A DNA stretch of 15,133 bases from Nitrospirales bacterium (lineage in GTDB: Bacteria; Nitrospirota; Nitrospiria; Nitrospirales; UBA8639), in assembly GCA_029261305.1 (NCBI GenBank), contig JAJDBO010000047.1, positions 1-15,133 of the forward strand. The letters are read 5' to 3'. Position 1 is the first letter of the stretch, and each line of letters opens with the position of its first letter. The notes under the pieces are model-generated. The model was not told the DNA's origin, searched no databases, and saw nothing but the letters and a program-made list of their open reading frames with translations. The translations under genes and the position numbers were made by a program. Shown here in pieces: positions 4,786-12,843 of the stretch.

Positions 4786-7353
4786 ATGGCACATTCGAAA
4801 TCGGGGAAAAGGTTTTGGAATCACAAAAGTGGTCCAACGCAATATACGAGAACGTCCGGTTTTGTCATGTTGTTTATCCTATTGGTGACTCTTATGACAC
4901 ACATCAACGCTCAGGCTTCAGACATCATCGATGAACTCCGATCGGCGAGAAACGATTTCGTCGAACATTTTCGCATCCATGGCACACAAGATTCAGAAGT
5001 GGCCAAGGGCATTGAGACAAAACTCAAAAACATCGTAGAAAACACGGTGGGAGAACAACAGACTAGAGCCCTATTTGAACTTGCTACTATTCAACGTATG
5101 ACCAATCAGTTTGAGGCTGCAATTCAAAATTACACACTTGCAGCCGAAGAGACTGGAGCCATAATGCCCTCAGACATCATGTTTGAGGCCTGGCTGGGTC
5201 TGGCTAGGGCTCATATGTATGGGACGCGGAATCATGGCGCAGCTGCCGTGGCTTTTGAACGAGCCGTCGCTAGCGCGGGAACGACACCGACCACCAAACA
5301 ACGTTACGATATTGCTGACTATTCCTCACAAATCCAATCCGGACGAGGAGAACTCGATGCGGCCCTACTCAATGGCATAGAAGCCATTCAACTTGCCCAC
5401 GACGACTCGGCATTATTCTACGCCCAACTCGATACGGGTGACGTCCTGCAAAAATTCGCGGAAAGCTGTGATTATCGCAAGCTCATCGATGCAAAGACCC
5501 TTAATGATGAAGACTCTTGGGGAGCATGCCGCCGTGCTGTTGATACCGCAAAAGGGTACTATTTGTTGGCTAAACACACAGCAAAACGATTAGGTTGGCA
5601 TTTTTTGGAAAAAGAAGCTGAGGGTTTCATCAACAGGCTCGGTGTACGCTTATTTCTGATTGAGCAGAAGGCTTCGTTTGAAAAACTTAGTCAGGCAAAT
5701 GTCTTTCAAGCGCAGGGTGTGCGAGATGTGTTGGTCAATGAGGATTTCTCCGCTGGAGCCTCAGGGGTATCCGAGAGTCTGCCCATTGGAGCCTTGATTG
5801 ATGAGGTTGTTCCCGAATCACAAGCTGCTGATCCAAGAAGCATTTATCTTCGAGGAATAAAGGCTGACCTGGATGGCAGCTCAGAAAAGGCTCTGACTTA
5901 TTTCCAACAAGCAGTGAAATTACTCCAGACTGAACGATCCAGCCTGTTTGATTTTCGACGACGCGGGACCGTTATCGAAAATCGACCAGAGCTGATTCGT
6001 GATTTGGCGCTTCGGTTTTTAGCATTAGGACAATTCGGCGAAGCCTTCGAAGCCTTTGAGTCTCTACGATCGCGAGGACTTGGGGAGCTTGTGACGGCAT
6101 ACGAGCAATATACGTTTTCGGATGCGGAAAGACGTTGGATCGCAAACGTGATTCAACTCGAATCGCAAGCGAGTGCTGTGCGCAGCCTTCTGGTGGAAAC
6201 AACCTTAGCGGGAATTGGTCACAGCAATTCGGCTGAAAAGTTTGAAGAATTACAGCAAATCAAGCAAAAGAGTCGACAGCTACTTAAGCAACCAGAGTTT
6301 CAAACTACAGCGGAGAGACTCGCCTCGGTTCAATTTTCTGAAGCAACGTTGAAAGAATTACAGGATGCCGTCCGTACCACACACATTCCTGTGTTGTTAT
6401 ATTGGGTGACACACACGAACGTCATTGTTTGGGTGGTCAGTCCTCAAGGAATGGGAGTGAAGACCGTCTTTTTTCCCGAAGTGGCGGTCCTGGATAAAGT
6501 AGAAAAGCTGGTAGCCTCCGTGAGTACAACAAGAAAACCTTTTGATACAATATCCGCCCGGGAACTACATACCTATCTCATTAAGCCCTTTTCCAAGTAT
6601 TTGAAGGAAAAACAAGTCCTCATCATCCCTCAAGGACCACTGGTGAGGTTGCCCTTTGAAGTGCTCGTTGATGCGGAGACTGGAAAATTTCTGGCCGAAG
6701 ATATAGCCATTTCCTATGCCCCCAATGCCGCAATAACGATGCGGGCCCTTACCCAGCCTGCGCCAGGCGTATCAACCGTGACGGCGATCTATGATCTAGA
6801 TATCGAGGAAAGCACTCACGAGATAAACCAAATCGAGAAAGTCCCCGCGCTTCAGGTCACTTCCCACTCTTCTCAGAATCTTTCCGAGGACGAGGTCATA
6901 ACCCTGCTGGGAAAAAGCAAAAATGTCCATGTGCTGTTGCACGGAAAATACAATAGCGAAGATCCCCTTCAGTCGAGAATAACACTCAATACGAAAGAAC
7001 CTCGGAGTCAGCGTAAAGAAATCACCGCGGCGGAACTGCTTCAAGTGAATTGGAGAAATACCAGCCTCGCGGTGTTTAGCTCATGCGAGGGAGGAGTCGT
7101 AAAAACCAGAATTTCGAATGAAATATTTGGTATCCCATGGGCTCTGTTAGCGGGAGGAGTAAATCAGGTAGTGTTAAGTCGTTGGCGCGTGAACGAGGTG
7201 AGCAACGCCACGTGGATGAAAGATTTTTATGATACTTTAGCCTCCAAACACATGTCTCCGAGCCTCGCCGCAAACGCGGCAATGCGCAAGCTGATCAACA
7301 GCGGACAACGGGATCCATTTTTCTGGGCCGCCCCACAGGTATTTGGAAGATAG
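4786..7353 (+). CDS. Exported TPR-CHAT domain protein (caspase-like peptidase)
   Basis: An 855-aa protein of the CHAT family (clan CD cysteine peptidases fused to TPR repeats). An N-terminal signal peptide runs to about residue 44 (FVMLFILLVTLMTHINAQA|S), so the protein should be periplasmic or outside. TPR-like helical repeats occupy about residues 60-240 and 340-440, followed by a helical linker. The CHAT domain fills about 535-855. Both catalytic residues are present: His719 in VHVLLHGKYN and Cys767 in LAVFSSCEGG, followed by the usual IFGIPWALLAGG and LSRWRV segments. The only other cysteines are Cys228 and Cys248, on either side of a short insert in the TPR region, well placed for a disulfide. 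ATG 4786 was chosen for its Shine-Dalgarno sequence; TTG 4765 would add seven residues. The next gene starts 7 nt downstream, so the two are probably co-translated. CHAT proteins are known to cleave specific partners, as in the Craspase system; the substrate here is unknown. Confidence 0.85.
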   Translation: MAHSKSGKRFWNHKSGPTQYTRTSGFVMLFILLVTLMTHINAQASDIIDELRSARNDFVEHFRIHGTQDSEVAKGIETKLKNIVENTVGEQQTRALFELATIQRMTNQFEAAIQNYTLAAEETGAIMPSDIMFEAWLGLARAHMYGTRNHGAAAVAFERAVASAGTTPTTKQRYDIADYSSQIQSGRGELDAALLNGIEAIQLAHDDSALFYAQLDTGDVLQKFAESCDYRKLIDAKTLNDEDSWGACRRAVDTAKGYYLLAKHTAKRLGWHFLEKEAEGFINRLGVRLFLIEQKASFEKLSQANVFQAQGVRDVLVNEDFSAGASGVSESLPIGALIDEVVPESQAADPRSIYLRGIKADLDGSSEKALTYFQQAVKLLQTERSSLFDFRRRGTVIENRPELIRDLALRFLALGQFGEAFEAFESLRSRGLGELVTAYEQYTFSDAERRWIANVIQLESQASAVRSLLVETTLAGIGHSNSAEKFEELQQIKQKSRQLLKQPEFQTTAERLASVQFSEATLKELQDAVRTTHIPVLLYWVTHTNVIVWVVSPQGMGVKTVFFPEVAVLDKVEKLVASVSTTRKPFDTISARELHTYLIKPFSKYLKEKQVLIIPQGPLVRLPFEVLVDAETGKFLAEDIAISYAPNAAITMRALTQPAPGVSTVTAIYDLDIEESTHEINQIEKVPALQVTSHSSQNLSEDEVITLLGKSKNVHVLLHGKYNSEDPLQSRITLNTKEPRSQRKEITAAELLQVNWRNTSLAVFSSCEGGVVKTRISNEIFGIPWALLAGGVNQVVLSRWRVNEVSNATWMKDFYDTLASKHMSPSLAANAAMRKLINSGQRDPFFWAAPQVFGR

Positions 7354-7360
7354 ATTACCC

Positions 7361-8911
7361 ATGGACATTGTGACATACGCCAAGAATATCGGTGCAGTCC
7401 TTGCGACAGCCACTACCCTTGCTTATGTCTCCGGCTATGTTGCCCTGCGTACACGGGCCCACATACTTGGCACCGATCCTGGATTTACCCTGCTAGACGA
7501 AGGGTACGTATTCGCAGGATTTCGGTTTTTGTTTGTGACACTTATTACCCTGTTACTGTTAGCGCCGATCGTTCTGATACTGCGTTCGGTTCTAGAGTTT
7601 GCAAATGGGTATATACCAGCGGGTTTAGGCAACTTGGTCCAATGGGTCATCTTAACCTTAGTCGCAGGTGTGACCCTTTTCAGTTTTAAGATTCTCAGTG
7701 TGAATGGGGTACTCCTACAACCCCGTGCCGCTATGTCCCATTCGGTGCTTCAGGAAGCCATCATCGAAGGAGGGTCTACTATGGGAATCATATTGACGTT
7801 TTCACTGGTGCTTCTCGCAACGCTTTCAGCGCTTTGGCTTAAGTCACGTCTTTCAATAGGTCATGATTCCTTTGTGTGGGTGTTGGGGATTGTTGTGGCG
7901 ATTCAACAGCTCATGTTGCCCATCTACCATGGGGCATTGTTTGCGGATCGGAAAGTTCAAGTATTGGCCGCGACCCCAAGTTCAGTGCAAAGAATTTCCA
8001 GACCATTAGGAATTGTAGATCGTACCAGTGAGCATGCCACATTACTCGGGATTGATGGTCAAGGGCAGAAACAGTTGGCGACGATTAAACTTGAGGACCT
8101 CAATGGAATCCCAATTAATAAGATCGTCAAATTGAAAGATTTCTTAGAAAAGGACCTTGCTGCCAATCAGGAGCAGCGCGTAAAAGAAACCCCGATCCTC
8201 AGCGACAAGAAGCATTCGCCTGGGTCTACACCGATAAGTGGAGATGAAATCATGTCATCGAATGACACTGGGGCGGCTAAAAATGTTTTGCAAACCTTCT
8301 TGGACTATCTGCAGATGACATTTGAAGCCATCGGTTCTCTTGGAGACAGTGTGGTCGAATCCGGACAACTGTGGTCTGTTGAGTTGGATTCCACAGGAAA
8401 ACCATTCAAAGCCCGTCGAATTGGCAAGCAGAACAACCTGGCTTGGCCAGTAGGAAGGCCAGAGGGCAAAATCATCTATGCCCTTCAAAAAAACCAAATC
8501 GTTCGCTTCAATGCTGAAGACCAATCAACTGAATTCGTTGATACGGACCCACATTGGGTCAAGCTTCTGGGAGTCAATCAGGATGGCGCCATTCTGGGCA
8601 TGATTTACCAGAATGATGAAAATCGATCCGCCATCCTGACAAAAAATGGGGACCTCCAGGTAAGTCAGCCCCCGACATCCGATGAAGAAAAAACGCAGAG
8701 ATCTCGGTTTCTGCAAGAGAATCGGTCATACGTTGGCAATAGGACACTGTTCGTAGAAAGATCGGAGCGTGGAGGACGAGGGTTTGATGTCTTCCTTAAG
8801 ACGGAAGACCAAATTGTCAACATCAGTGACTGCGGCGATGACAGTTGCGGACAACCTTCGGTGTCACCCGATTTTCGCCGCGTATTTTACATCCGACAAC
8901 CAAGGTATTAA
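7361..8911 (+). CDS. Five-TM membrane protein with C-terminal beta-propeller-like domain
   Basis: A 516-aa protein. Hydrophobic segments lie near residues 8-28, 48-73, 88-110, 137-158 and 168-186. A YVALRTRAHILGTDPGFTLL loop follows the first. A linker (about 190-320) leads to a domain at about 325-516 with repeated beta-propeller (PD40/TolB-like) signatures: GQLWSVELD, GKIIYALQKNQIVRFN, and PSVSPDFRRVFYIRQ at the end. The only cysteines are Cys491 and Cys496 (CGDDSC), a possible disulfide. With the N-terminus inside, the Arg/Lys-bearing loops 2 and 4 are cytoplasmic and the propeller periplasmic, on the same side as the exported CHAT protein. Loop 1 (RTR) argues somewhat against this. ATG 7361 has GGAAGA ten bases upstream; TTG 7343, inside the CHAT gene, is an alternative start. 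Tight linkage to the CHAT gene suggests a partner or substrate. No function is known to me. Confidence 0.75.
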   Translation: MDIVTYAKNIGAVLATATTLAYVSGYVALRTRAHILGTDPGFTLLDEGYVFAGFRFLFVTLITLLLLAPIVLILRSVLEFANGYIPAGLGNLVQWVILTLVAGVTLFSFKILSVNGVLLQPRAAMSHSVLQEAIIEGGSTMGIILTFSLVLLATLSALWLKSRLSIGHDSFVWVLGIVVAIQQLMLPIYHGALFADRKVQVLAATPSSVQRISRPLGIVDRTSEHATLLGIDGQGQKQLATIKLEDLNGIPINKIVKLKDFLEKDLAANQEQRVKETPILSDKKHSPGSTPISGDEIMSSNDTGAAKNVLQTFLDYLQMTFEAIGSLGDSVVESGQLWSVELDSTGKPFKARRIGKQNNLAWPVGRPEGKIIYALQKNQIVRFNAEDQSTEFVDTDPHWVKLLGVNQDGAILGMIYQNDENRSAILTKNGDLQVSQPPTSDEEKTQRSRFLQENRSYVGNRTLFVERSERGGRGFDVFLKTEDQIVNISDCGDDSCGQPSVSPDFRRVFYIRQPRY

Positions 8912-8944
8912 AACGGCCTTGACTGAAACTCGAAACCTTATACG

Positions 8945-8968
8945 AGTCTTCGAAAAAAGGCGAAGGCT
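8945..8968 (+). terminator. Hairpin after the CHAT unit, weak terminator candidate
   Basis: AGTCTTCG (8945-8952) pairs with CGAAGGCT (8961-8968), eight pairs including one G-T, around an eight-base A-rich loop, 34 bases after the stop codon of the 5-TM gene. No T-run follows, so intrinsic termination is uncertain. Confidence 0.3.
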
Positions 8969-9023
8969 AATATCTGTGGATGTTTCGTTTAACTCTCCTG
9001 AAATTTTCTCGTTCTTAACTATT

Positions 9024-9042
9024 AAAAAAATGAGCTGGCTCA
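9024..9042 (-). terminator. Candidate intrinsic terminator of the mrp/nuo operon
   Basis: On the minus strand, TGAGCCAGCTCA (9042-9031) is followed at once by seven T (9030-9024), about 75 bases after the nuoM stop. The stem is only four or five base pairs, so it is weak, but the position and the T-run fit the 3' end of the leftward operon. Confidence 0.4.
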
Positions 9043-9115
9043 GTCTTAGGTAAAAAAAAGACTCGATCCCAACATACATAAGAGAGCATAACGAATCTAC
9101 TTTTTTTCACGCATG

Positions 9116-10621
9116 TCAAGGACCCTGAAGTTGCGAAACTTCAAGGACTTGCGTTCCAGTCGTTTGTTGAAGGAGATACGTCACACTCACATCCATCATT
9201 TCCATTAAGGGTCCTGGATACAAACCAATCCACAGTACCAGAATAGCCAAGGGAATCACCGTAGCCAACTCTCGATTCGATAAGTCTGGGAGCACTTTTG
9301 CGGCTTCCGTATTTGCTTCCCCCAAAGCCACCTTTTGTAACATCCACAGCATGTACGCTGCGGCCAATACAATCCCGCCCATCGAAATAAGAACCATCGC
9401 AAAGCTCGTATACGATGTCCCGACTAACACCAAAAATTCGCCAATAAAATTACAGGTGCCTGGCAAACCAAACGCTGCAACAGAAAATAAAAAGAAGAAC
9501 GCCACAAATTTAGGCATGGGTTTGTGCAATCCACCGTAATCAGAAATGGCTCGACTATGAGTACGGTCGTATAATTGTCCAACACAAATGAATAAGGCAG
9601 CTGTGGTAATGCCGTGATTAAACATTTGTAAGATTGCGCCTTGAATCCCCTGGCTATTGAATACAAAAATCCCAAGCGTCACAAAGCCCATATGCGAAAC
9701 TGAAGAATAGGCCACAAGTTTTTTGAGATCAGACTGCGCTAATGCCATATAGCCTCCGTAGATAATGGCAAACACAGATAACCACAAAATATATGGTGCG
9801 AACATCAAGGAGGCTTCTGGAAACATCGGCAAGCAAAATCGCAAGAATCCATATCCTCCCATTTTCAGCAACACGCCAGCCAAGATGACGCTGCCAGCTG
9901 TTGGCGCCTCCGAATGCGCATCAGGTAACCAAGTGTGAAATGGAACCATTGGCATCTTAATAGCAAACGCCAAAAAGAGCGCTAGGAACAGCCAAAATTG
10001 CGTATCGGCGGAATAGGTTTGTTCGCTCAGAACTAACAGATCGTATGTATGGCCTCCTTCTAAATAGAGGCCAAGGATTCCCACTAAGAGCAACAAACTT
10101 CCAGTGAGACTATAGAGGACAAATTTAATTCCCGCCGTGATGCGATTGGGACCTCCCCAGAGAATAATCATAAAATACATGGGAATCATGGTGAGTTCCC
10201 ACAGCATAAAGAAGAGAAATAGATCTAATGCGGTAAACACCACAATCATGGCCCCTTCAACCAACAAGATCAGCGACATAAAAGCTCGTACTCGCGTGGT
10301 GATGGCACTCCAAGAACTGAGTACACAGAGTGGGCAAAGAAGGGCGGTGAGCAGCACCATGAGGATACTGATCCCATCTACACCAACGGCATATTGAATA
10401 TTAAAGGTCGGCATCCACTCGACACGCTCCACAAATTGCATGCCCTGGTGGGCAAAATCAAAACTTCTCCACAGAACGAGGGAGAGGGCAAATTCCACTA
10501 TCGTACAGCCAAAGGCGACTCGTCGAATCCATTCTTCATCACGGACAAAGGCCATGGCGACAATGCCTAAAAAAGGAACGGCAATCATCCAACTAATCAT
10601 ATGATCCATCAAAAGGGCCAT
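9116..10621 (-). CDS. nuoM: NADH-quinone oxidoreductase subunit M-type antiporter subunit (NuoM)
   Basis: A 501-aa polytopic membrane protein of the NuoM/MrpD/NuoL proton-pump family, about 14 membrane helices. It has the full NuoM pattern: YAVGVDGISILMVLLTALL, the helix-5 glutamate in FMLWELTMIPMYF (Glu142), the pumping lysine in FAIKMPMVPFHTWLPDAHSE (Lys222), a second lysine in GVLLKMGGYG (Lys253), KKLVAYSSVSHMG, and GLPGTCNFIGEF in helix 12. All key charged residues are kept, so it should be active in ion translocation. The start is set at ATG 10621 because GGGGAG lies five to eight bases upstream; ATG 10636 is also possible. It is the last gene of the operon. A 5' neighbour of NuoL type rather than MrpA type, with MrpB, C and D further upstream, makes this a hybrid cluster. 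Whether it serves NADH-dependent complex I or an Mrp-like antiporter cannot be decided here. Confidence 0.92.
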   Translation of the reverse strand: MALLMDHMISWMIAVPFLGIVAMAFVRDEEWIRRVAFGCTIVEFALSLVLWRSFDFAHQGMQFVERVEWMPTFNIQYAVGVDGISILMVLLTALLCPLCVLSSWSAITTRVRAFMSLILLVEGAMIVVFTALDLFLFFMLWELTMIPMYFMIILWGGPNRITAGIKFVLYSLTGSLLLLVGILGLYLEGGHTYDLLVLSEQTYSADTQFWLFLALFLAFAIKMPMVPFHTWLPDAHSEAPTAGSVILAGVLLKMGGYGFLRFCLPMFPEASLMFAPYILWLSVFAIIYGGYMALAQSDLKKLVAYSSVSHMGFVTLGIFVFNSQGIQGAILQMFNHGITTAALFICVGQLYDRTHSRAISDYGGLHKPMPKFVAFFFLFSVAAFGLPGTCNFIGEFLVLVGTSYTSFAMVLISMGGIVLAAAYMLWMLQKVALGEANTEAAKVLPDLSNRELATVIPLAILVLWIGLYPGPLMEMMDVSVTYLLQQTTGTQVLEVSQLQGP

Positions 10622-10628
10622 GTCTTGA

Positions 10629-10634
10629 CTCCCC
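10629..10634 (-). promoter_or_regulatory. Shine-Dalgarno sequence deciding the nuoM start
   Basis: GGGGAG at 10634-10629, seven bases before ATG 10621. The alternative ATG at 10636 has only weak purine matches upstream, although it directly abuts the stop of a small ORF. Confidence 0.45.
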
Positions 10635-10636
10635 AT

Positions 10637-10735
10637 CTACTCAACCAACTGCCACTCCCAATGAGCGTCGATAAATTCCTCTTTCATACTCAAGCCACAA
10701 CCTTCCTCATAAAACACGAGCGATCTTTCACGCAT
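10637..10735 (-). CDS. Possible 32-aa small protein between nuoL and nuoM
   Basis: ATG at 10735, three bases after the nuoL-type gene's stop, and TAG at 10639-10637, directly followed by an ATG at 10636 in front of nuoM. The 32 codons fill the gap almost exactly. The product would be acidic and soluble (MRERSLVFYEEGCG, then KEEFIDAHWEWQLVE at the end), without a membrane segment. No good Shine-Dalgarno sequence; re-initiation after nuoL would be needed. The chance that one frame in a gap of this length stays open is not small, so the neat fit is suggestive only. Confidence 0.25.
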   Translation of the reverse strand: MRERSLVFYEEGCGLSMKEEFIDAHWEWQLVE

Positions 10736-10738
10736 GAT

Positions 10739-12835
10739 TTAGACCAAGATATACAATAACACCGTAGCCAAGACCAGCCACACGATCATCACTAATAATT
10801 GATGTTGGATGGTGCGAGGCTCAGCCGCTTGCAATAATTTTCCTGCCGTATCCGCTTGCATTCCCACTTGCCCAACCCTTTGCTCCAACCATTTAATATC
10901 AATCACTTGCCACAGCCAATGACTCATCCCAACACTCTGCTGTCCAAGACCAACAACGATTCGATCAATGCCTTTCACATCCACCACCCTCCAAAGCCAT
11001 TGCGCAAATACCACAGAATAGGTGGCGATCGAATGAATGAATGTATCAATGATACGCATATCAATATTCCGCCAAAGCCAATGGGATAATCGAATGGTGG
11101 GGTTCACCAGATACGCATCGTAGATTTCGTCAAAATACAATTTATTCCAGAACAAGACATACAATCGCGTGTTCCTGTTCATTGCCCCCACCATCTGGGT
11201 TCCAGATCGAGCACGCGAATAGGCAAATGCCCACCCGGCAATGGCCACTCCAATAGATACCAAAAACCAAATCTTTGAGCCGGAATCCACAATTCCTTCA
11301 TGTGACGACACGCCAGAGAAAGTCAACGCCGGGGCCAAGAAGTTAGCAAACCAACTCCAAAACAAGGTCAATATGACTCCCAGAAGGATGAACGCGAAAA
11401 GAAGGCTACTGAGTATCGAACCATTCATGAATTGAGGTCTGATGGAATGTGTTTCCAAAGAGGGTTGCCCGGACACAGGCCAATATGTCTTGGGTCCATG
11501 AACAAATAACGAGGTGACACTTCGAAAGAGGTAGATAGAAGTCACAAAGACCGTGATCAGGCCAATGATCCTAAACCCAATTGTGGCTGAGGCAAATCCC
11601 GTCACACCCCACAAGTATTCATAGGACCCGGAAAACAGAATAAACGGAGGCAGGCATGCCAGAAACAATGCCCCACCATACAATATACCCATGCCTTTCG
11701 GCGGAGAATGGGGTTTAGACTCATGTCCATGACCCGGCTCCACAGATCGAAGCGCATTGCCGGTAGAAAGAAAAAAGAAAGCTTTATAACACCCATGAGC
11801 CAACAGATGAAAAACCGCCACCACAAACGCACCCAGGCCGCAGGTCATAATCATGAAGCCGATTTGGCTAATCGTGGAATAGGCCAAAATCTTTTTAATA
11901 TCCGATTGGGTCAGGGAAACGATACCCGCAAATACCGCTGTCATAGCGCCGACAATGGCGATGAAGGTCATGGCAGAGGGAGACAAGACAATCAATGGAC
12001 TTAACCTCACCAATAAGAATGGTCCGGCATTCACCATGGTCGCAGCATGAATAAGCGCTGAGACAGGGGTTGGAGCCTCCATCGCAAACGGCAACCACAC
12101 ATGGAACGGCATTTGTGCGGATTTGCCCATGGCCCCCATAAATAAAAAGAACGGAATCAACGTCACGGGGTAGATGTGAAGGTCCAATCCCATCCACGCC
12201 ATGATATTGATTGTATGATCTTTCATGCTTTCAGCCTGATCAAGAATAGTTTGGATGTCCAGAGTACCAAACGTGAAAAAAGTCATGATAATTCCAAAAC
12301 TTAATCCAACGTCTGCTACGGCATTCACCAAAAACGCTTTGGTCGCAGCCCGGCAGGCCGATGGTCTTTGTGCCGAGTGTGAGATTAGAAGATACGAACA
12401 GATCCCCATCACCTCCCAACTGACCAACAACATCAGAAGGTTGCCGCTCATCACCAACAACACCATGGAAAAGGTAAACAATGCGATGACCGCAAAGAAG
12501 CGGTTGTACCGTGGGTCCCCAATCATATATCGAGAGGAATAGACATGGACGATCCCACTCACCCCCGTCACCAAAAGCAGAATGAGAACGGTCAGTTGAT
12601 CAACATAGAGATTTAAATCAATGGCCAGAGATCCCGATTGAAAGAGACGATAGAGGGAGATTGTGAATGGTCCGTTCCTAACCACTTCGATGAAGGCCAA
12701 GACGGATAATCCAAATGAAAGGCCGATTGCAGGAATCCCAACCCGATGACTGTATTCACCCCAATGCCGTCCGCCAAGGATCAAGAGGAGAGACGCGAGC
12801 AGAGGGAGAAGAGGAATGAGAACAAAGACAGCCAT
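10739..12835 (-). CDS. nuoL: NuoL-type antiporter subunit with tandem C-terminal helix repeats
   Basis: A 698-aa polytopic membrane protein of the NuoL family, longer than E. coli NuoL (613 aa). Recognisable parts: LVSWEVMGICSYLLI (Glu141), GKSAQMPFHVWLPFAMEAPT (Lys238), VSALIHAATMVNAG, DIKKILAYSTISQIG, AHGCYKAFFFLSTG, and LYFDEIYDA before the lateral region. Departures: the VTRVGD segment of E. coli NuoL is VNAVAD, and the SKDE after PPF is replaced by SGSYEY. After residue 580 a WLWRxxDxxxID unit occurs three times with an exact 27-residue period (Trp586, Trp613, Trp640), then a last membrane helix. A His-rich loop (GHGHESKPHS) follows AHGCYK. ATG 12835 was chosen; the TTG at 12847 overlaps the mrpD stop (TTGA) and would add four residues. 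It takes the place MrpA would hold, but lacks the MrpA C-terminal part. Confidence 0.88.
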   Translation of the reverse strand: MAVFVLIPLLPLLASLLLILGGRHWGEYSHRVGIPAIGLSFGLSVLAFIEVVRNGPFTISLYRLFQSGSLAIDLNLYVDQLTVLILLLVTGVSGIVHVYSSRYMIGDPRYNRFFAVIALFTFSMVLLVMSGNLLMLLVSWEVMGICSYLLISHSAQRPSACRAATKAFLVNAVADVGLSFGIIMTFFTFGTLDIQTILDQAESMKDHTINIMAWMGLDLHIYPVTLIPFFLFMGAMGKSAQMPFHVWLPFAMEAPTPVSALIHAATMVNAGPFLLVRLSPLIVLSPSAMTFIAIVGAMTAVFAGIVSLTQSDIKKILAYSTISQIGFMIMTCGLGAFVVAVFHLLAHGCYKAFFFLSTGNALRSVEPGHGHESKPHSPPKGMGILYGGALFLACLPPFILFSGSYEYLWGVTGFASATIGFRIIGLITVFVTSIYLFRSVTSLFVHGPKTYWPVSGQPSLETHSIRPQFMNGSILSSLLFAFILLGVILTLFWSWFANFLAPALTFSGVSSHEGIVDSGSKIWFLVSIGVAIAGWAFAYSRARSGTQMVGAMNRNTRLYVLFWNKLYFDEIYDAYLVNPTIRLSHWLWRNIDMRIIDTFIHSIATYSVVFAQWLWRVVDVKGIDRIVVGLGQQSVGMSHWLWQVIDIKWLEQRVGQVGMQADTAGKLLQAAEPRTIQHQLLVMIVWLVLATVLLYILV

Positions 12836-12843
12836 GGTTGTAC

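Noticed and set aside
9042..9063. AGTCTT/AAGACT hairpin as rightward terminator
   Set aside because: No T-run follows on the plus strand; the A-run lies inside the loop.
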